Shown one piece after another: positions 41,555 through 50,845 of a DNA stretch of 64,000 nt. Each line of letters starts with the position of its first letter. The first letter of the stretch is position 1. Source of the DNA: CAZEHO01 sp964511945 (GTDB taxonomy: Bacteria; Actinomycetota; Acidimicrobiia; Spongiisociales; UBA11373); assembly GCA_964511945.1 (NCBI GenBank), contig CAZEHO010000004.1, positions 62,001-126,000 on the forward strand, written 5' to 3'. The notes under the pieces were generated by a model. The model searched no databases and had not been told where the DNA came from. It saw only the letters and a program-made list of their open reading frames with translations. A program made the translations under genes and the position numbers.

Positions 41555-43246
41555 TCAGCCGTGGTCGCGGATCACCGTGATGAACTGGTCGCCGTACCGT
41601 TCCAGCTTGGTAGGACCCACCCCAGACACGGCCAGCAGTTCGGCGTCTGTCTTCGGCCGCGCCGCCGTCATCTCCAGGAGGGTGGCATCGCTGAACACCA
41701 CGTACGCCGGCACACCGCGTTCATCGGCCAGCCGTTTGCGCAGGTCGCGCAGGGCCTCGAACAGCGGTGTGCCACGGAGATCATCGGTTGCCGGGCGGGT
41801 TCCCGGGATCGACAGGCCGAGGGTGTCCGCCGCCCGGGGCCGGGCCAGACCTTCGAGTACATCGGCGTCGGTGCAAACGTCACAGGAGGTCGCGCAGCGA
41901 TCGATCTGCTCCCCGAAGTGCGCGGCGACCGTCTGGTGGCGGCAGGAGGACCCGTCGGCCCAATGGAACATCGCCCGAATCTGGCGGCTGTGGAACTCTG
42001 CGGTTTCCTCGCCGGACATCATCCGGTCCAGGTTGATCACGTCGGCCCATGAGTAGAAGAGAATGCAGTCGCTGTCGACACCGTCGCGGCCGGCCCTGCC
42101 GATCTCCTGGTAGTAGCCCTCGATCGATTTCGGCATGTCGCGGTGGATGACGAACCGTACGTTCGACTTGTCGATCCCCATGCCGAAGGCGACGGTGGCA
42201 CACACGACCTCCACGTCATCTCGGATGAAGGCGTCTTGCACCGCGGTGCGCTCCTCGGCCCCCATCCCGGCGTGATAGGCAGCCGCAGGGATCCCGAGAC
42301 TCCGAAGGTATTCCGCGGTCGATTCGGCGGCCTTGCGCGACAGCGTGTACACGATCCCGCTGTCACCTCTCCGAGCCAGGCAGAGCCTGCCGATGGAGTC
42401 CTTCACTCGAACCCTGCGGCCGCCGTGCTCGCCCTTCTTGATCGCCGAGATCCGGAGGCCGGGGCGGAAGAAGGTCCCCCGGAATCCCACCGGATCGACG
42501 AGGCCGAGCTGGCCTTCGATATCCCGGGTCACCTCAGGGGTGGCGGTGGCCGTCAGTGCCAGGACCGGAACGCCGAACCGGGGCTTGAGACCGCGCAGGT
42601 TCCGATACGCAGGTCGGAAGTCATGACCCCACTGAGAGATGCAATGCGCCTCGTCGACGGCGATGAGCCGCAGATCCACATCGTCGAGAGCCCACCCGAC
42701 CGAGGCCTCGAGCCCTTCCGGAGCGGCGTACACGATCTCGTACTCCCCGCGCCGCAGCGCGGCGACCCGACGGCTGCGCTCGTCCGGTTCGATGCTCGAG
42801 TTGAGGAAGGTCGCCCGCATGCCCATCTCATCGAGGGCGTCTACCTGGTCCTTCATGAGCGCAATTAGCGGTGAGACGACGAGGGTCGTGCCCCCCAGGA
42901 TCCGGGCCGCCATTTGAAAGGTGAGTGACTTCCCGGCACCGGTCGGCATGATCCCCACGGTGTCGCGCCCGGCCAGGACCGCCTCGACGATCTCGCGCTG
43001 TCCGGGCCGGAACGACGAGAACCCGAAGACATCGCGCAGGGACGGTTCCACAGCGGCCAGACGTCGCTCGACCAGAGCGTCGGCGAGATACCTGATCTCG
43101 GCAACCACGTCCTGCGAGAACAGGTCGGGCTCCTCCGGCCACCGCCGGCGCAACGCGGTGAGGACGGCCCCCGCAGCATGGAGGTCGTCCTCACCGAGGT
43201 ACTCCCGGAGACTGGCGATGTCGTCGGCGACGGCAGGACCGAACAC
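41555..43246 (-). CDS. recQ: RecQ-family ATP-dependent DNA helicase
   Basis: 563 residues. An N-terminal extension is followed by the helicase core: FRPGQREIVEAVLAGRDTVG and Walker A MPTGAGKSL, DEAHCISQWGHDFRPAY, LTATATPEV, and GMGIDKSNVRFVIHRDMPKS with QEIGRAGRDG. The zinc-binding domain has CRHQ and CATSCDVC, and a C-terminal HRDC domain reads PLFEALRDLRKRLADERGVP through VSGVGPTKLERYGDQF. Unwinds DNA during repair. GTG 43246. Typical length is near 600. Confidence 0.93.
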   Translation of the reverse strand: MFGPAVADDIASLREYLGEDDLHAAGAVLTALRRRWPEEPDLFSQDVVAEIRYLADALVERRLAAVEPSLRDVFGFSSFRPGQREIVEAVLAGRDTVGIMPTGAGKSLTFQMAARILGGTTLVVSPLIALMKDQVDALDEMGMRATFLNSSIEPDERSRRVAALRRGEYEIVYAAPEGLEASVGWALDDVDLRLIAVDEAHCISQWGHDFRPAYRNLRGLKPRFGVPVLALTATATPEVTRDIEGQLGLVDPVGFRGTFFRPGLRISAIKKGEHGGRRVRVKDSIGRLCLARRGDSGIVYTLSRKAAESTAEYLRSLGIPAAAYHAGMGAEERTAVQDAFIRDDVEVVCATVAFGMGIDKSNVRFVIHRDMPKSIEGYYQEIGRAGRDGVDSDCILFYSWADVINLDRMMSGEETAEFHSRQIRAMFHWADGSSCRHQTVAAHFGEQIDRCATSCDVCTDADVLEGLARPRAADTLGLSIPGTRPATDDLRGTPLFEALRDLRKRLADERGVPAYVVFSDATLLEMTAARPKTDAELLAVSGVGPTKLERYGDQFITVIRDHG

Positions 43247-43267
43247 GGGAGCGAGGGTATCTGGGGT

Positions 43268-44926
43268 TCACCCGGTCTGGCGCAGGTCCCTTCGGTCGAA
43301 CAGCACGATTGCCGCCCCGAACAGCACCACACAGAGGCCTGCCAGGACGCCCGCGTGACCCCAATGCATGCCGTTGTTGAGCGGGTCGCTGGTGAGGAAG
43401 TAGTAGAAGGGCGACCACTTGGCGATCCCGGCCAACTGATCACTCAGCGGCAGGAAGGCGTTCATGATGTAGAACGCCAGCGCCACTCCGGCTGCTCCGA
43501 ACGCTGCGGTCTTCGCTCGTCCGGTGGCGGCACTGATCGCCAGAGCCAGCAGACCGAAGGCCAGGCTGAGCAGCGTGGCAAGGACCGTGGTGGCCGCCAC
43601 CTTCCAGTAACCGAGCCCGAGACCTCCGGCGAGCGAACCCAACATCGTGCCGATCCAGGTGAGGACTCCCAGAATCGCCGCGATCGCCACCATGGCGACC
43701 GTCTTCTCAACCAGCACCCGGCGCCGGGTGATCGGATTGGCCAGCAGCAGGCCCATGGTGCGCTGGGCTTCTTCGCCGGCCAGCGCCTTCGACCCCATGA
43801 TGACGGTGACCACGATCATCGCCACCGGAACGGTCAGCGAGAACATCTCGGTCTGGTACCAGCCTTCCGGAGTCGCCATGTCGGCGAAGCCGATCATGGC
43901 GAGCAGCGCCTCGGGGAACTGGTCGGCGAAGTCTGCGATCACGTGGTCGATCAGACGGAAGAACGGCCCGATGAACACTGCCATCAGCACCAGCATGTAG
44001 CCGACGACGATCGTCAAGGTCTGGTGATCGGAGATCGCCTTGGCGCCGACCCGGGACACCCGGGCAGATCCGGCGATCTTCTCCATGATCTTCTGGGTCC
44101 GCGGGTTCGCCCGCAGCCGGTCGAGCATGGTGACCGCGGTACCGCGCTCTTTGAGGTCGCGGCGGCGCACCCCGAGCACGGCCACGGACCCGAGCACTGC
44201 AATCCCGGCGAACAGCACGGCCAGGTGCCCCCAATCGATCCCGCGGGTCACCGGACTGCCGGCGTCGTAGTAGTACCAGGGGAACGCCTTGGCGACGTCG
44301 GCCCAGCCCTCCACCAAGGGCAGGATGCCCACAATGATGAACGAGAAGACCATGAGTCCGGCGGTGATGCCGGAGGCCATGGTGCGGTTCCCGGTCCAGG
44401 CGCCGATCGCCATCGACATGGTCCCGAAGAACACCGATACCACGAACATGTGGAACACCAGCGCTCCGACGTGCATCCGGCTGACGTCGGCCCCGATCGC
44501 GGCCGGAACCAGCATCCCGACGCCCCAGAGCAGCAGGGCCCCGGCGGCCATCAGCACGACCATCGAGCCTGCTTTCGCCAGCAGCACCTGCATGCGGCTG
44601 CGGGGGTTGCCGAGCAGCAGGCCGATCGTGCCGTTGCGCTCCTCGCCGGCGATCGACGCCGAGCCCATCGACAGCGCCAGCGACGCCAGGACGAGGGCTC
44701 CGTACGAGGAGTAGATGGCGCCGTACGCCAGGGCGGTGGCGTCGGCATCCTCACCGATGTTCATCAGGGCTCGCCACGCCTCCGGCATCTCGTGGAAGAC
44801 GCTCAGGTCGATGTCCTGGTAGGCGGCCATGCCGAACCAGAGCATCAGGCCCATCCCGAAGGCGCCGATGGTGATCCCCTTCCAGCGGTCGAGGATCGTC
44901 TTGGTGAAGACGTTGGCCAGCAGCAT
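43268..44926 (-). CDS. ABC-2 type exporter permease, tandem duplicated
   Basis: 552 residues with about 12 membrane helices in two similar halves. Each half repeats GEERNGTIGLLLGNPRSR or GEEAQRTMGLLLANPITR, and a WGHLAVLFAGIAVLG or WGHAGVLAGLCVVLFG segment followed by VRRRDL or DRRDLRQ. ATG 44926 overlaps the ATPase stop (TGATG). Works with the ATPase upstream to export an unknown substrate under TetR control. Confidence 0.9.
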   Translation of the reverse strand: MLLANVFTKTILDRWKGITIGAFGMGLMLWFGMAAYQDIDLSVFHEMPEAWRALMNIGEDADATALAYGAIYSSYGALVLASLALSMGSASIAGEERNGTIGLLLGNPRSRMQVLLAKAGSMVVLMAAGALLLWGVGMLVPAAIGADVSRMHVGALVFHMFVVSVFFGTMSMAIGAWTGNRTMASGITAGLMVFSFIIVGILPLVEGWADVAKAFPWYYYDAGSPVTRGIDWGHLAVLFAGIAVLGSVAVLGVRRRDLKERGTAVTMLDRLRANPRTQKIMEKIAGSARVSRVGAKAISDHQTLTIVVGYMLVLMAVFIGPFFRLIDHVIADFADQFPEALLAMIGFADMATPEGWYQTEMFSLTVPVAMIVVTVIMGSKALAGEEAQRTMGLLLANPITRRRVLVEKTVAMVAIAAILGVLTWIGTMLGSLAGGLGLGYWKVAATTVLATLLSLAFGLLALAISAATGRAKTAAFGAAGVALAFYIMNAFLPLSDQLAGIAKWSPFYYFLTSDPLNNGMHWGHAGVLAGLCVVLFGAAIVLFDRRDLRQTG

Positions 44927-45831
44927 CAGGCGGCCTCCCCCTCATCCCGGTAGTAGGTGAGGAAGATCTCCTCGAGGTCGGCCTCATGGGTGGTGATGTC
45001 GATCACCTCATACCCGGCGACCACCTTGAGGAGTGCGTCCATCTTCCCGTCGTAGGAGAGCGATGCCCGGTGGTTTTCGACGACCACGTCGCGAGCCCCC
45101 GGTACGGCCTCGAACACGGCGGGGTCCACTTCGGTTCCCAATTCGAACTCGACCCGGCGTACGGCCTTCGACCGCAAATCGGTGACGAACTCCACTGCGA
45201 CCAGCCGGCCCTGACGGATGATGCCGACCCGGTCGGCCACCCGCTGCACCTCGGAGAGGGTGTGGCTGGAGAGGAACACGGTGCGTCCTTCCTTGGCCGC
45301 GTCGCGCATCATCGCCTGGAACTCCCGCTGCACCAGCGGGTCGAGCCCGGAACTGGGCTCGTCCATGATCAGCACCTGAGGCTTGTTCATGAATGCCTGG
45401 ATCAGGCCCACCTTCTGGCGGTTGCCCGACGACAGGTCGCCGACCTTCTTGTCCAGGTCGGCATCGAGCCGCTCAACGAGCTCCTCGACATACGACCAGT
45501 CGACGCCGCCGCGCAGGTTGGCGAAGTAGGTCAGGGTGTCGCGCCCGGTGAGGTTCGGATACATCGACAGGTCGCCGGGGACGTAGCCGATGTGACGTCG
45601 GATCTCGACGGACTGCTCTTTCGAGTCCATGCCCAGGATCGAGGAGGAACCGGACGTCGGCCGGATCTCGTCGAGGATCGTCCGGATCATCGTGGTCTTG
45701 CCCGCTCCGTTGGGGCCGAGGAAACCGAAGACCTCTCCGGCACGGACGTCGAGATCCAGGTCGACCAATGCCTTGACGTCTCCGTAGTGCTTGGTCAGCC
45801 CTTCGGTATGGATGGCAATCGAATCGGTCAT
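44926..45831 (-). CDS. ABC transporter ATPase (ABC-2 exporter)
   Basis: 301 residues. Walker A LGPNGAGKTTMIRTIL, signature DLSSGNRQKVGLIQAFMNKP (SSGNRQ form), Walker B VLIMDEPSSGLDPL and the switch His FLSSHTLSEVQRVADRVG. C-terminal domain is of the drug/antibiotic-exporter type (VVAGYEVIDITTHEADLEEI). ATG overlaps the TetR stop (TAATG). Confidence 0.94.
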   Translation of the reverse strand: MTDSIAIHTEGLTKHYGDVKALVDLDLDVRAGEVFGFLGPNGAGKTTMIRTILDEIRPTSGSSSILGMDSKEQSVEIRRHIGYVPGDLSMYPNLTGRDTLTYFANLRGGVDWSYVEELVERLDADLDKKVGDLSSGNRQKVGLIQAFMNKPQVLIMDEPSSGLDPLVQREFQAMMRDAAKEGRTVFLSSHTLSEVQRVADRVGIIRQGRLVAVEFVTDLRSKAVRRVEFELGTEVDPAVFEAVPGARDVVVENHRASLSYDGKMDALLKVVAGYEVIDITTHEADLEEIFLTYYRDEGEAA

Positions 45832-46529
45832 TACGTTCCTTCGTTCTGTGTCGATTTGTTCGAAACCGGTGGGGCATCAGCGAGGGCGGCAACTGCCGAC
45901 TGCAACGCAGCGGCAGCCTCCTCGGTCAGAATGCCCTCACTGAGGAGTTCATATCCCGGGGCCAGGTATCCGGCCATCGCCGGGTTCAACTCGGAGCCGA
46001 TGTCCGTCGGGTCGACACCGAAGATGCGCTTGATGTGCCCGTGCATCACGAGCGCCCCCAATTGCCACATCGAGAGAACGGCGGCGACGCCGCGGGGATT
46101 GTCGGTGCGGCGCATCACTCCGGAGTCGGCTCCCAACTGGAGGTATCCCTCGGCGTCGGACACGATTTCGTCGACGAGATCGCCCACGGCGGAGGAGTCC
46201 TCGGAGAGCACCTTGGCGAGATACCGGATGATTGGGGTGTACTTGGGGTCTCGCAGCGCTCCGAGCAGATTGAAGCCTCCGGGACCCGCTGCCATGGCCT
46301 CGTTCTTGGCCTCACGGATGATGACAACGACGTGGCCGTCGCAGGCCGAGCGCAGCCCGTCCATGGATCCGAAGTGGTGTATGACGAGACCGGGAGAGAC
46401 CCCGGCGGCGTCGGCAACCTTGCGGGCGGTGAGCACCGAGGCGCCGTCGGCGGCGACCAGATCAATTGCGGCGTCGCGGATGCGAGCCCTGGCGGTGCGA
46501 TCGTCGGAGGAAGTCGGTGCCGTGGTCAT
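45831..46529 (-). CDS. TetR-family regulator of the ABC exporter
   Basis: 232 residues. N-terminal TetR helix-turn-helix: RIRDAAIDLVAADGASVLTA then RKVADAAGVSPGLVIHHFGS. The C-terminal ligand domain has no close match. ATG 46529. It leads an operon with the ATPase and permease, so it most likely represses them and itself. Palindromic bases just upstream fit an operator. Confidence 0.9.
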   Translation of the reverse strand: MTTAPTSSDDRTARARIRDAAIDLVAADGASVLTARKVADAAGVSPGLVIHHFGSMDGLRSACDGHVVVIIREAKNEAMAAGPGGFNLLGALRDPKYTPIIRYLAKVLSEDSSAVGDLVDEIVSDAEGYLQLGADSGVMRRTDNPRGVAAVLSMWQLGALVMHGHIKRIFGVDPTDIGSELNPAMAGYLAPGYELLSEGILTEEAAAALQSAVAALADAPPVSNKSTQNEGT

Positions 46530-46535
46530 GAGAAT

Positions 46536-46569
46536 TGAACGTCTGTTCAGTATGGTATACGATCGTTCA
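46536..46569. promoter_or_regulatory. Likely TetR operator
   Basis: TGAACG and CGTTCA at the ends frame an inner GTAT-GGT-ATAC; related half-sites (GTTCAG) repeat in between. It lies just 7 bases upstream of the tetR ATG, between divergent genes. Confidence 0.5.
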
Positions 46570-46606
46570 GTCAGTGTCCAATTGAATCGTGCCACCATCC
46601 CCCGGG

Positions 46607-47614
46607 ATGACCACCATTCCCCGCTCTGCCGACGAGATCACTACCGACCGGCTCACCGAGCTCCTGGGCCGCTCCGTCGAGGTGACGGGGGTCGAACGGA
46701 GCGGCGCCGACTACGGCTTCGCCGGAGAGGCGTTTCGGGTCGACATGCGCGGAGCACCAGATCTCGCCGTGAAGCTGTGGGACACCACATCTCCGGCCGG
46801 CGACCGGGAGCTCCGCTTCTACGAGCAGTTCGCCGAGAGGGCCGGCATCCCGCTCCCCAGATTCCACGGAGGGGCGATCGACGATGGCCGCGGGGTGCTG
46901 ATCACCGACGCCGTCCAGGTGGCCCGCCAGGGGGATGTGCTCGTTCCCGAAGGAACGGGATCCGTCACCGCGATCGCCGCAACGCTCGGGGTCATGCACG
47001 CCCGGTTCTGGGATCACACCGACACGAGCGAGTCCTGGCTGCGCGACTTCACGGTGATGCGGCCACCCGGCTGGTTCGCCGAACGGCGGCCCGAGTATCT
47101 GGAACGCTTCGGGGAGTTCGAACCCGGCCTCGCCCGCATGGTGTTCGATCGGGTGCCGGCGGCCCTCGAGGTGATTGCAGAGCGATGGTGGGATGCACCA
47201 CCGACGGTCGTCCATGGTGACCTGCACCTGGACAACGTGGTGTTCAGCCCCGAGGGAATGCCGATCATCCTCGATTGGGCAAGTTGCGGTCGGGGGCCGG
47301 GGGTGATCGATCTCGCCGAAGCGGTCTTCGGGATGGTGGCGGCCGGCCAGCGGAACTCGGTGATCGGCGCCTACCTCGATGCTCTGAGGTCACACGACCG
47401 GGTCGTCACCGATGGCGACCTCATCCGTTGGCTGGGTGGGGCATTGCTTCGCTGGTTCCTGTTCCACACCTATGGCGCCGCTCGCTGGATCCCCCACAAC
47501 GATCGCCAGGAACGCATGCAGCAGCAGGACCTGGAGACGGTGCAGCGGGCGATCGAGGAATGGAGGACGGTCGACCCCGGGCTCTACTCCTCGATCGAGC
47601 AGGCGGCGAGGTAA
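46607..47614 (+). CDS. APH/phosphotransferase-family kinase
   Basis: 335 residues of the aminoglycoside-phosphotransferase/choline-kinase fold. The catalytic loop is VVHGDLHLDNVVF and the metal-binding part is PIILDWASCGRGPGVIDLAE; a glycine-rich N-lobe (YGFAGEAFRVDMRGAPDLAV) with Lys of AVKLWD completes it. The substrate is unknown. ATG 46607 is used and may be leaderless. The convergent pyrophosphatase gene overlaps its end by 31 bases. Confidence 0.85.
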   Translation: MTTIPRSADEITTDRLTELLGRSVEVTGVERSGADYGFAGEAFRVDMRGAPDLAVKLWDTTSPAGDRELRFYEQFAERAGIPLPRFHGGAIDDGRGVLITDAVQVARQGDVLVPEGTGSVTAIAATLGVMHARFWDHTDTSESWLRDFTVMRPPGWFAERRPEYLERFGEFEPGLARMVFDRVPAALEVIAERWWDAPPTVVHGDLHLDNVVFSPEGMPIILDWASCGRGPGVIDLAEAVFGMVAAGQRNSVIGAYLDALRSHDRVVTDGDLIRWLGGALLRWFLFHTYGAARWIPHNDRQERMQQQDLETVQRAIEEWRTVDPGLYSSIEQAAR

Positions 47615-48024
47615 GCCAGCGCGGCGTCAAGCCCGAGCATCCGGCCAACGGTGACCTCCCGGCCCGGCATCCCGGCGAAGATCTGCAGCAGTGCCGGCTC
47701 CATTTGTGCCCGCAATTCCTCGAGGTCGGGAATCGGCTCCCCGGGGATTACCGAGATCACGTTGTTGTCGGTGTGGCCGCCCTCGGTCTGCTCAAGCAGT
47801 GCGATCGGCTCGACCTGGATCAGCGTCCCCGAGCGGCGCGGGCGATCGGTGATCACGAAGCAGTCCGCTGCATCGCCGTCAGGCGCGATCGTCCCGGGGA
47901 TGAAACCGTAGGGATACACGTAGGGCCCGTTGACCTGTTCGGTCCGGACCAGGGTCAGCGCCACTTCGTCGTAGTGGTGCTTGATGTCCGACCCGGCCTC
48001 GTTCTCGATGAAAACCGTGAGCAC
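47584..48024 (-). CDS. Inorganic pyrophosphatase-like protein
   Basis: 146 residues of the family I soluble pyrophosphatase fold. IENEAGSDIKHHYDE opens it; NGPYVYPYGFIPGT matches the YPYG-y-iPgT region, and DGDAADCFVITDRP is the signature DxDxxD metal site. It hydrolyses pyrophosphate to drive biosynthesis. GTG 48024 gives the correct start and lies in the loop of an 8-base inverted repeat (48015-48034). The protein is shorter and more divergent than typical (about 165). Confidence 0.78.
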   Translation of the reverse strand: MLTVFIENEAGSDIKHHYDEVALTLVRTEQVNGPYVYPYGFIPGTIAPDGDAADCFVITDRPRRSGTLIQVEPIALLEQTEGGHTDNNVISVIPGEPIPDLEELRAQMEPALLQIFAGMPGREVTVGRMLGLDAALAYLAACSIEE

Positions 48025-48034
48025 GGGCTCACGG
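48015..48034. repeat. Inverted repeat spanning the pyrophosphatase start codon
   Basis: CCGTGAGC and GCTCACGG are perfect inverted repeats with a four-base loop, and the GTG start of the pyrophosphatase lies within the structure. It also touches the end of the propeller gene (48029). Confidence 0.6.
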
Positions 48035-50845
48035 TACCGGGACACCACCCGGGCAGGTGGGGAAGCCCATGTCCTCGCCCGCCTGTGTCCAGAACCACCC
48101 GTCGCCGTCGTATTCGGGGATCTCAGAGAAGGCCACCGTGAGGGGTTCGCCCAGAAGGACCTCGATCATTTGCTCACAACCAAACAACATCGGTCCAGAT
48201 GGCTCGTAGACCTCGACGACCAGGCGGTATCTGCCCGGGGCAAAGGTCGCCGGCGCCGTGCCGACGTCGAAATAGCGGAGGCCCTGCAGGCGGATGACCT
48301 CAGACAGGGCCGGGGCGGCAGTTGTGCGCAAGCCACCGTGGGCGAACTTGTCGTCGGTCGGCTCGAGCGGCAGCACCCAAGCGTCGAACTGGTAGCCGGA
48401 AACTCCCGGCGGATCGTCGAGTTCGATGGTGATCGTGCCCGACGCCAGATCGAACCACGGACCATCGCCGAGCGGCAGCCGCCAGATCTCGGTCCGGGCG
48501 CCGCGCACCAAACCCCATCCGCCCGCCTCGCCGACATGGGCAAACACCAGGAGGTCGGAGCCATCGACCAGCACCTGCGCCTGTAGGGTGCCGAATTCGT
48601 CAAGCCCTGCCACGGGCACCAGCGGACCCAGGTCGCCCAACTCGTTCCAGGTCATGACATCAGGGGAATACCACAACCCCAGATTGGCTGGGAACGGACC
48701 CATGCCGCCGGTTCCCTGTTCTGCATCGAACCACGAGCGAGAGGCGGGCGAATACACAACCCAGCCGGCCTCGCTCGCGGCCACCTGGGCCCCCCAACCG
48801 TCAAGACCCGGCCGCGGCCGGATCTCGTTCCAGAGGATGCCGTCGGTCTCCCACAAGCCGTACCCGGCACCGAGACCCACCAGGTCCAGGCCACCGAACG
48901 ACTCGGTCCATCGGATCTCGGCGGCAGGTTGTGACAGCGGAGACCAGTCCGGCGCCTGCCCCGGAGCGGGCCAGAACTCGCCGGTCGTTGATGACGACAC
49001 CAATGGAGCACCGAAGCCGTCGTCGCCCTGGACGGTCATGATCATGCCGCCCTCGAGCACAGCCACGGTCAGGGTGGTCTGCGAGGGATTGAGGTCGGCG
49101 ATCTCTCCCAGGTTGGAACGCTCGAAACGCCCGTTTCGATACACCAACCCGACGATCCGCCGCTCCTGGTCGACACCGAACGTAACGGCGCCGGCCGGGC
49201 CGGCCGCCACCGCCGGCGACGCTCCACACCAGCCGCGGCAGCCTCCGACACCGATGTCGAGGAGTTCGATGAACTCGTCACCGGCAATCGCCTCCACCCA
49301 ATCGGCACCATCGCCGGAGGTCCACACCGCATAGGCGAGGTCGTCGCTTTCGGTCCCGACAAACAGGGTGGTGCCGTCGGAGACGAGGCTCACGATGCCG
49401 GTGCCCGGCTGGGAAGGTGCCGGCTCCCAGGCAAGTCCATCCGGTGACAGCCAGATCTCGGTGGCCCCAACCCGGACCGGGTCGAGCACCCGAATCGCAG
49501 CGAACCCGGCGGCGAACCCAACGGGGTTCAACCAGCCGTCATAGGTCGCCTCGATCTGCCAGGAGTCCTGCGCCGTTTGAACCGGCACCTCGAGGTGAAC
49601 GACCTCAACACCGTCGAAGCCGACCACGCCGAGCCCGAGCGACGGAGCCCATACGGTCCCGGACGTGTCGACCGCGGCGCCGAGCCCGAACCCGGCAGTA
49701 TCGGAATACTGAACGAAGCCGGTGCCGTCGAAACGCGCTACACCCTCGGCTGAGACCGCCCACACCGTTCCGTCGGATCCGACCACCGGCTCCGATCGAT
49801 TGGCGACGAGTCCGTCGGCGGCGGTGAACACCGTCCACGCTGTGCCGTCAAAGCGAGCGACCCCGCCGGCGGCGGCACCGGCCGAATCCACCCCGCGTGA
49901 ACCAACCCACAGAGTTCCGTCCGCTGCGACCGCCACCGAATCCCCGATCGTCGCCGGGAACAACGTCCCGTTGAGGCCGTGCCGGGTCCAGGTCTCACCG
50001 TTGTAGGAGCGCAACCCATCGCGGCTGTCATCGCTCGACGACGTCCCCGCCCACACCGTGCCGTCGGGGGCTACTGCCATTGACTCCGTGCGCAGCGGCG
50101 CCACGTACAGGTGTGTCTCCCACTCCATCCCGTCAAACCGAAGGACGCTGCTGTTGACGTCGCCCAACCACACTGCACCGTCGAGATCGACGGCGAGTGG
50201 CGGGGTGGTTTCGTGCCATACATCGAAGGTCTGCCAGGCCCCGTCCCAGCGTGCCAGCCAACCCACGCCACCGGCCCAAACAATTCCGTCCGCCGCGACA
50301 ACGATGCGACTCCGCTCGGACACAGCGCTCGGTGGCGCCTCGAGACCGATCGCCTCCCACGAATGGACTGCCGGGTTCTGCGTCGTTGGATCCCAGCGCA
50401 CCACCCCGCCTGCGGTGGCCGCCCAGATGCTTCCATCAGGTGCCGCCGCAACATCGCGGACCACGTTGATCAGGTTGGTGACCGGCACGGTTGGCCCGGG
50501 CTCGTCTGGATCGGGCAATGCCACGGTGGTGACCGGTGCCGTCTCATCCGACGCCACCGTCGTCACCGTTGATGTCTGAGTGACGGTCGGGGTGTCGTCG
50601 GTCACCTCGGCCGTCTCGCCACCGATCCCCACCATCCAAGCCGCGAACCCGGCCACGACCACCAGCCCGAAGGCAACGGCAGCGGTCACCCATCCCGGGC
50701 GGTGGCGGGTGTCGAGCCGGGAGACCAGCGGCCGGACCTCGCCCTCCCCCACCCGCTCGACCAGGACGTCGTCCAACGTCGGCGCTTCCAGGTCGGAGGT
50801 GATCTCGGCCCAGTAGTCCGTGAGTTGATGCTGCACGTCACGCAT
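48029..50845 (-). CDS. Transmembrane propeller protein coupled to an ECF sigma factor
   Basis: 938 residues. About 60 N-terminal residues are cytoplasmic (RDVQHQLTDYWAEITSDLEA), followed by one membrane helix (AAVAFGLVVVAGFAAWMVG), a Thr-rich stretch and a large extracytoplasmic part. This starts with seven or so Reg_prop-like blades (APDGSIWAATAGGVVRWD, PDGTVWAGTSSS, SDGTVWAVSAEGVARFDG) and continues with Asp-box-like blades (LSPDGLAWEP, TSGDGADWVE, SPDVMTWNE). ATG 50845 overlaps the sigma gene by 8 bases, so the two are translated together. By context it is a likely anti-sigma or sensor for that sigma factor; no known anti-sigma domain is recognised. Confidence 0.8.
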   Translation of the reverse strand: MRDVQHQLTDYWAEITSDLEAPTLDDVLVERVGEGEVRPLVSRLDTRHRPGWVTAAVAFGLVVVAGFAAWMVGIGGETAEVTDDTPTVTQTSTVTTVASDETAPVTTVALPDPDEPGPTVPVTNLINVVRDVAAAPDGSIWAATAGGVVRWDPTTQNPAVHSWEAIGLEAPPSAVSERSRIVVAADGIVWAGGVGWLARWDGAWQTFDVWHETTPPLAVDLDGAVWLGDVNSSVLRFDGMEWETHLYVAPLRTESMAVAPDGTVWAGTSSSDDSRDGLRSYNGETWTRHGLNGTLFPATIGDSVAVAADGTLWVGSRGVDSAGAAAGGVARFDGTAWTVFTAADGLVANRSEPVVGSDGTVWAVSAEGVARFDGTGFVQYSDTAGFGLGAAVDTSGTVWAPSLGLGVVGFDGVEVVHLEVPVQTAQDSWQIEATYDGWLNPVGFAAGFAAIRVLDPVRVGATEIWLSPDGLAWEPAPSQPGTGIVSLVSDGTTLFVGTESDDLAYAVWTSGDGADWVEAIAGDEFIELLDIGVGGCRGWCGASPAVAAGPAGAVTFGVDQERRIVGLVYRNGRFERSNLGEIADLNPSQTTLTVAVLEGGMIMTVQGDDGFGAPLVSSSTTGEFWPAPGQAPDWSPLSQPAAEIRWTESFGGLDLVGLGAGYGLWETDGILWNEIRPRPGLDGWGAQVAASEAGWVVYSPASRSWFDAEQGTGGMGPFPANLGLWYSPDVMTWNELGDLGPLVPVAGLDEFGTLQAQVLVDGSDLLVFAHVGEAGGWGLVRGARTEIWRLPLGDGPWFDLASGTITIELDDPPGVSGYQFDAWVLPLEPTDDKFAHGGLRTTAAPALSEVIRLQGLRYFDVGTAPATFAPGRYRLVVEVYEPSGPMLFGCEQMIEVLLGEPLTVAFSEIPEYDGDGWFWTQAGEDMGFPTCPGGVPVP

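Noticed and set aside
43178..44953. 591-codon plus-strand frame across the ABC permease gene
   Set aside because: Antisense shadow of a high-GC gene: His/Gln/Glu-rich, no domains, while the minus strand has clear exporter motifs.
44986..47220. 744-codon plus-strand frame over the TetR and ABC genes
   Set aside because: Shadow spanning three real features; no start signal or domain.
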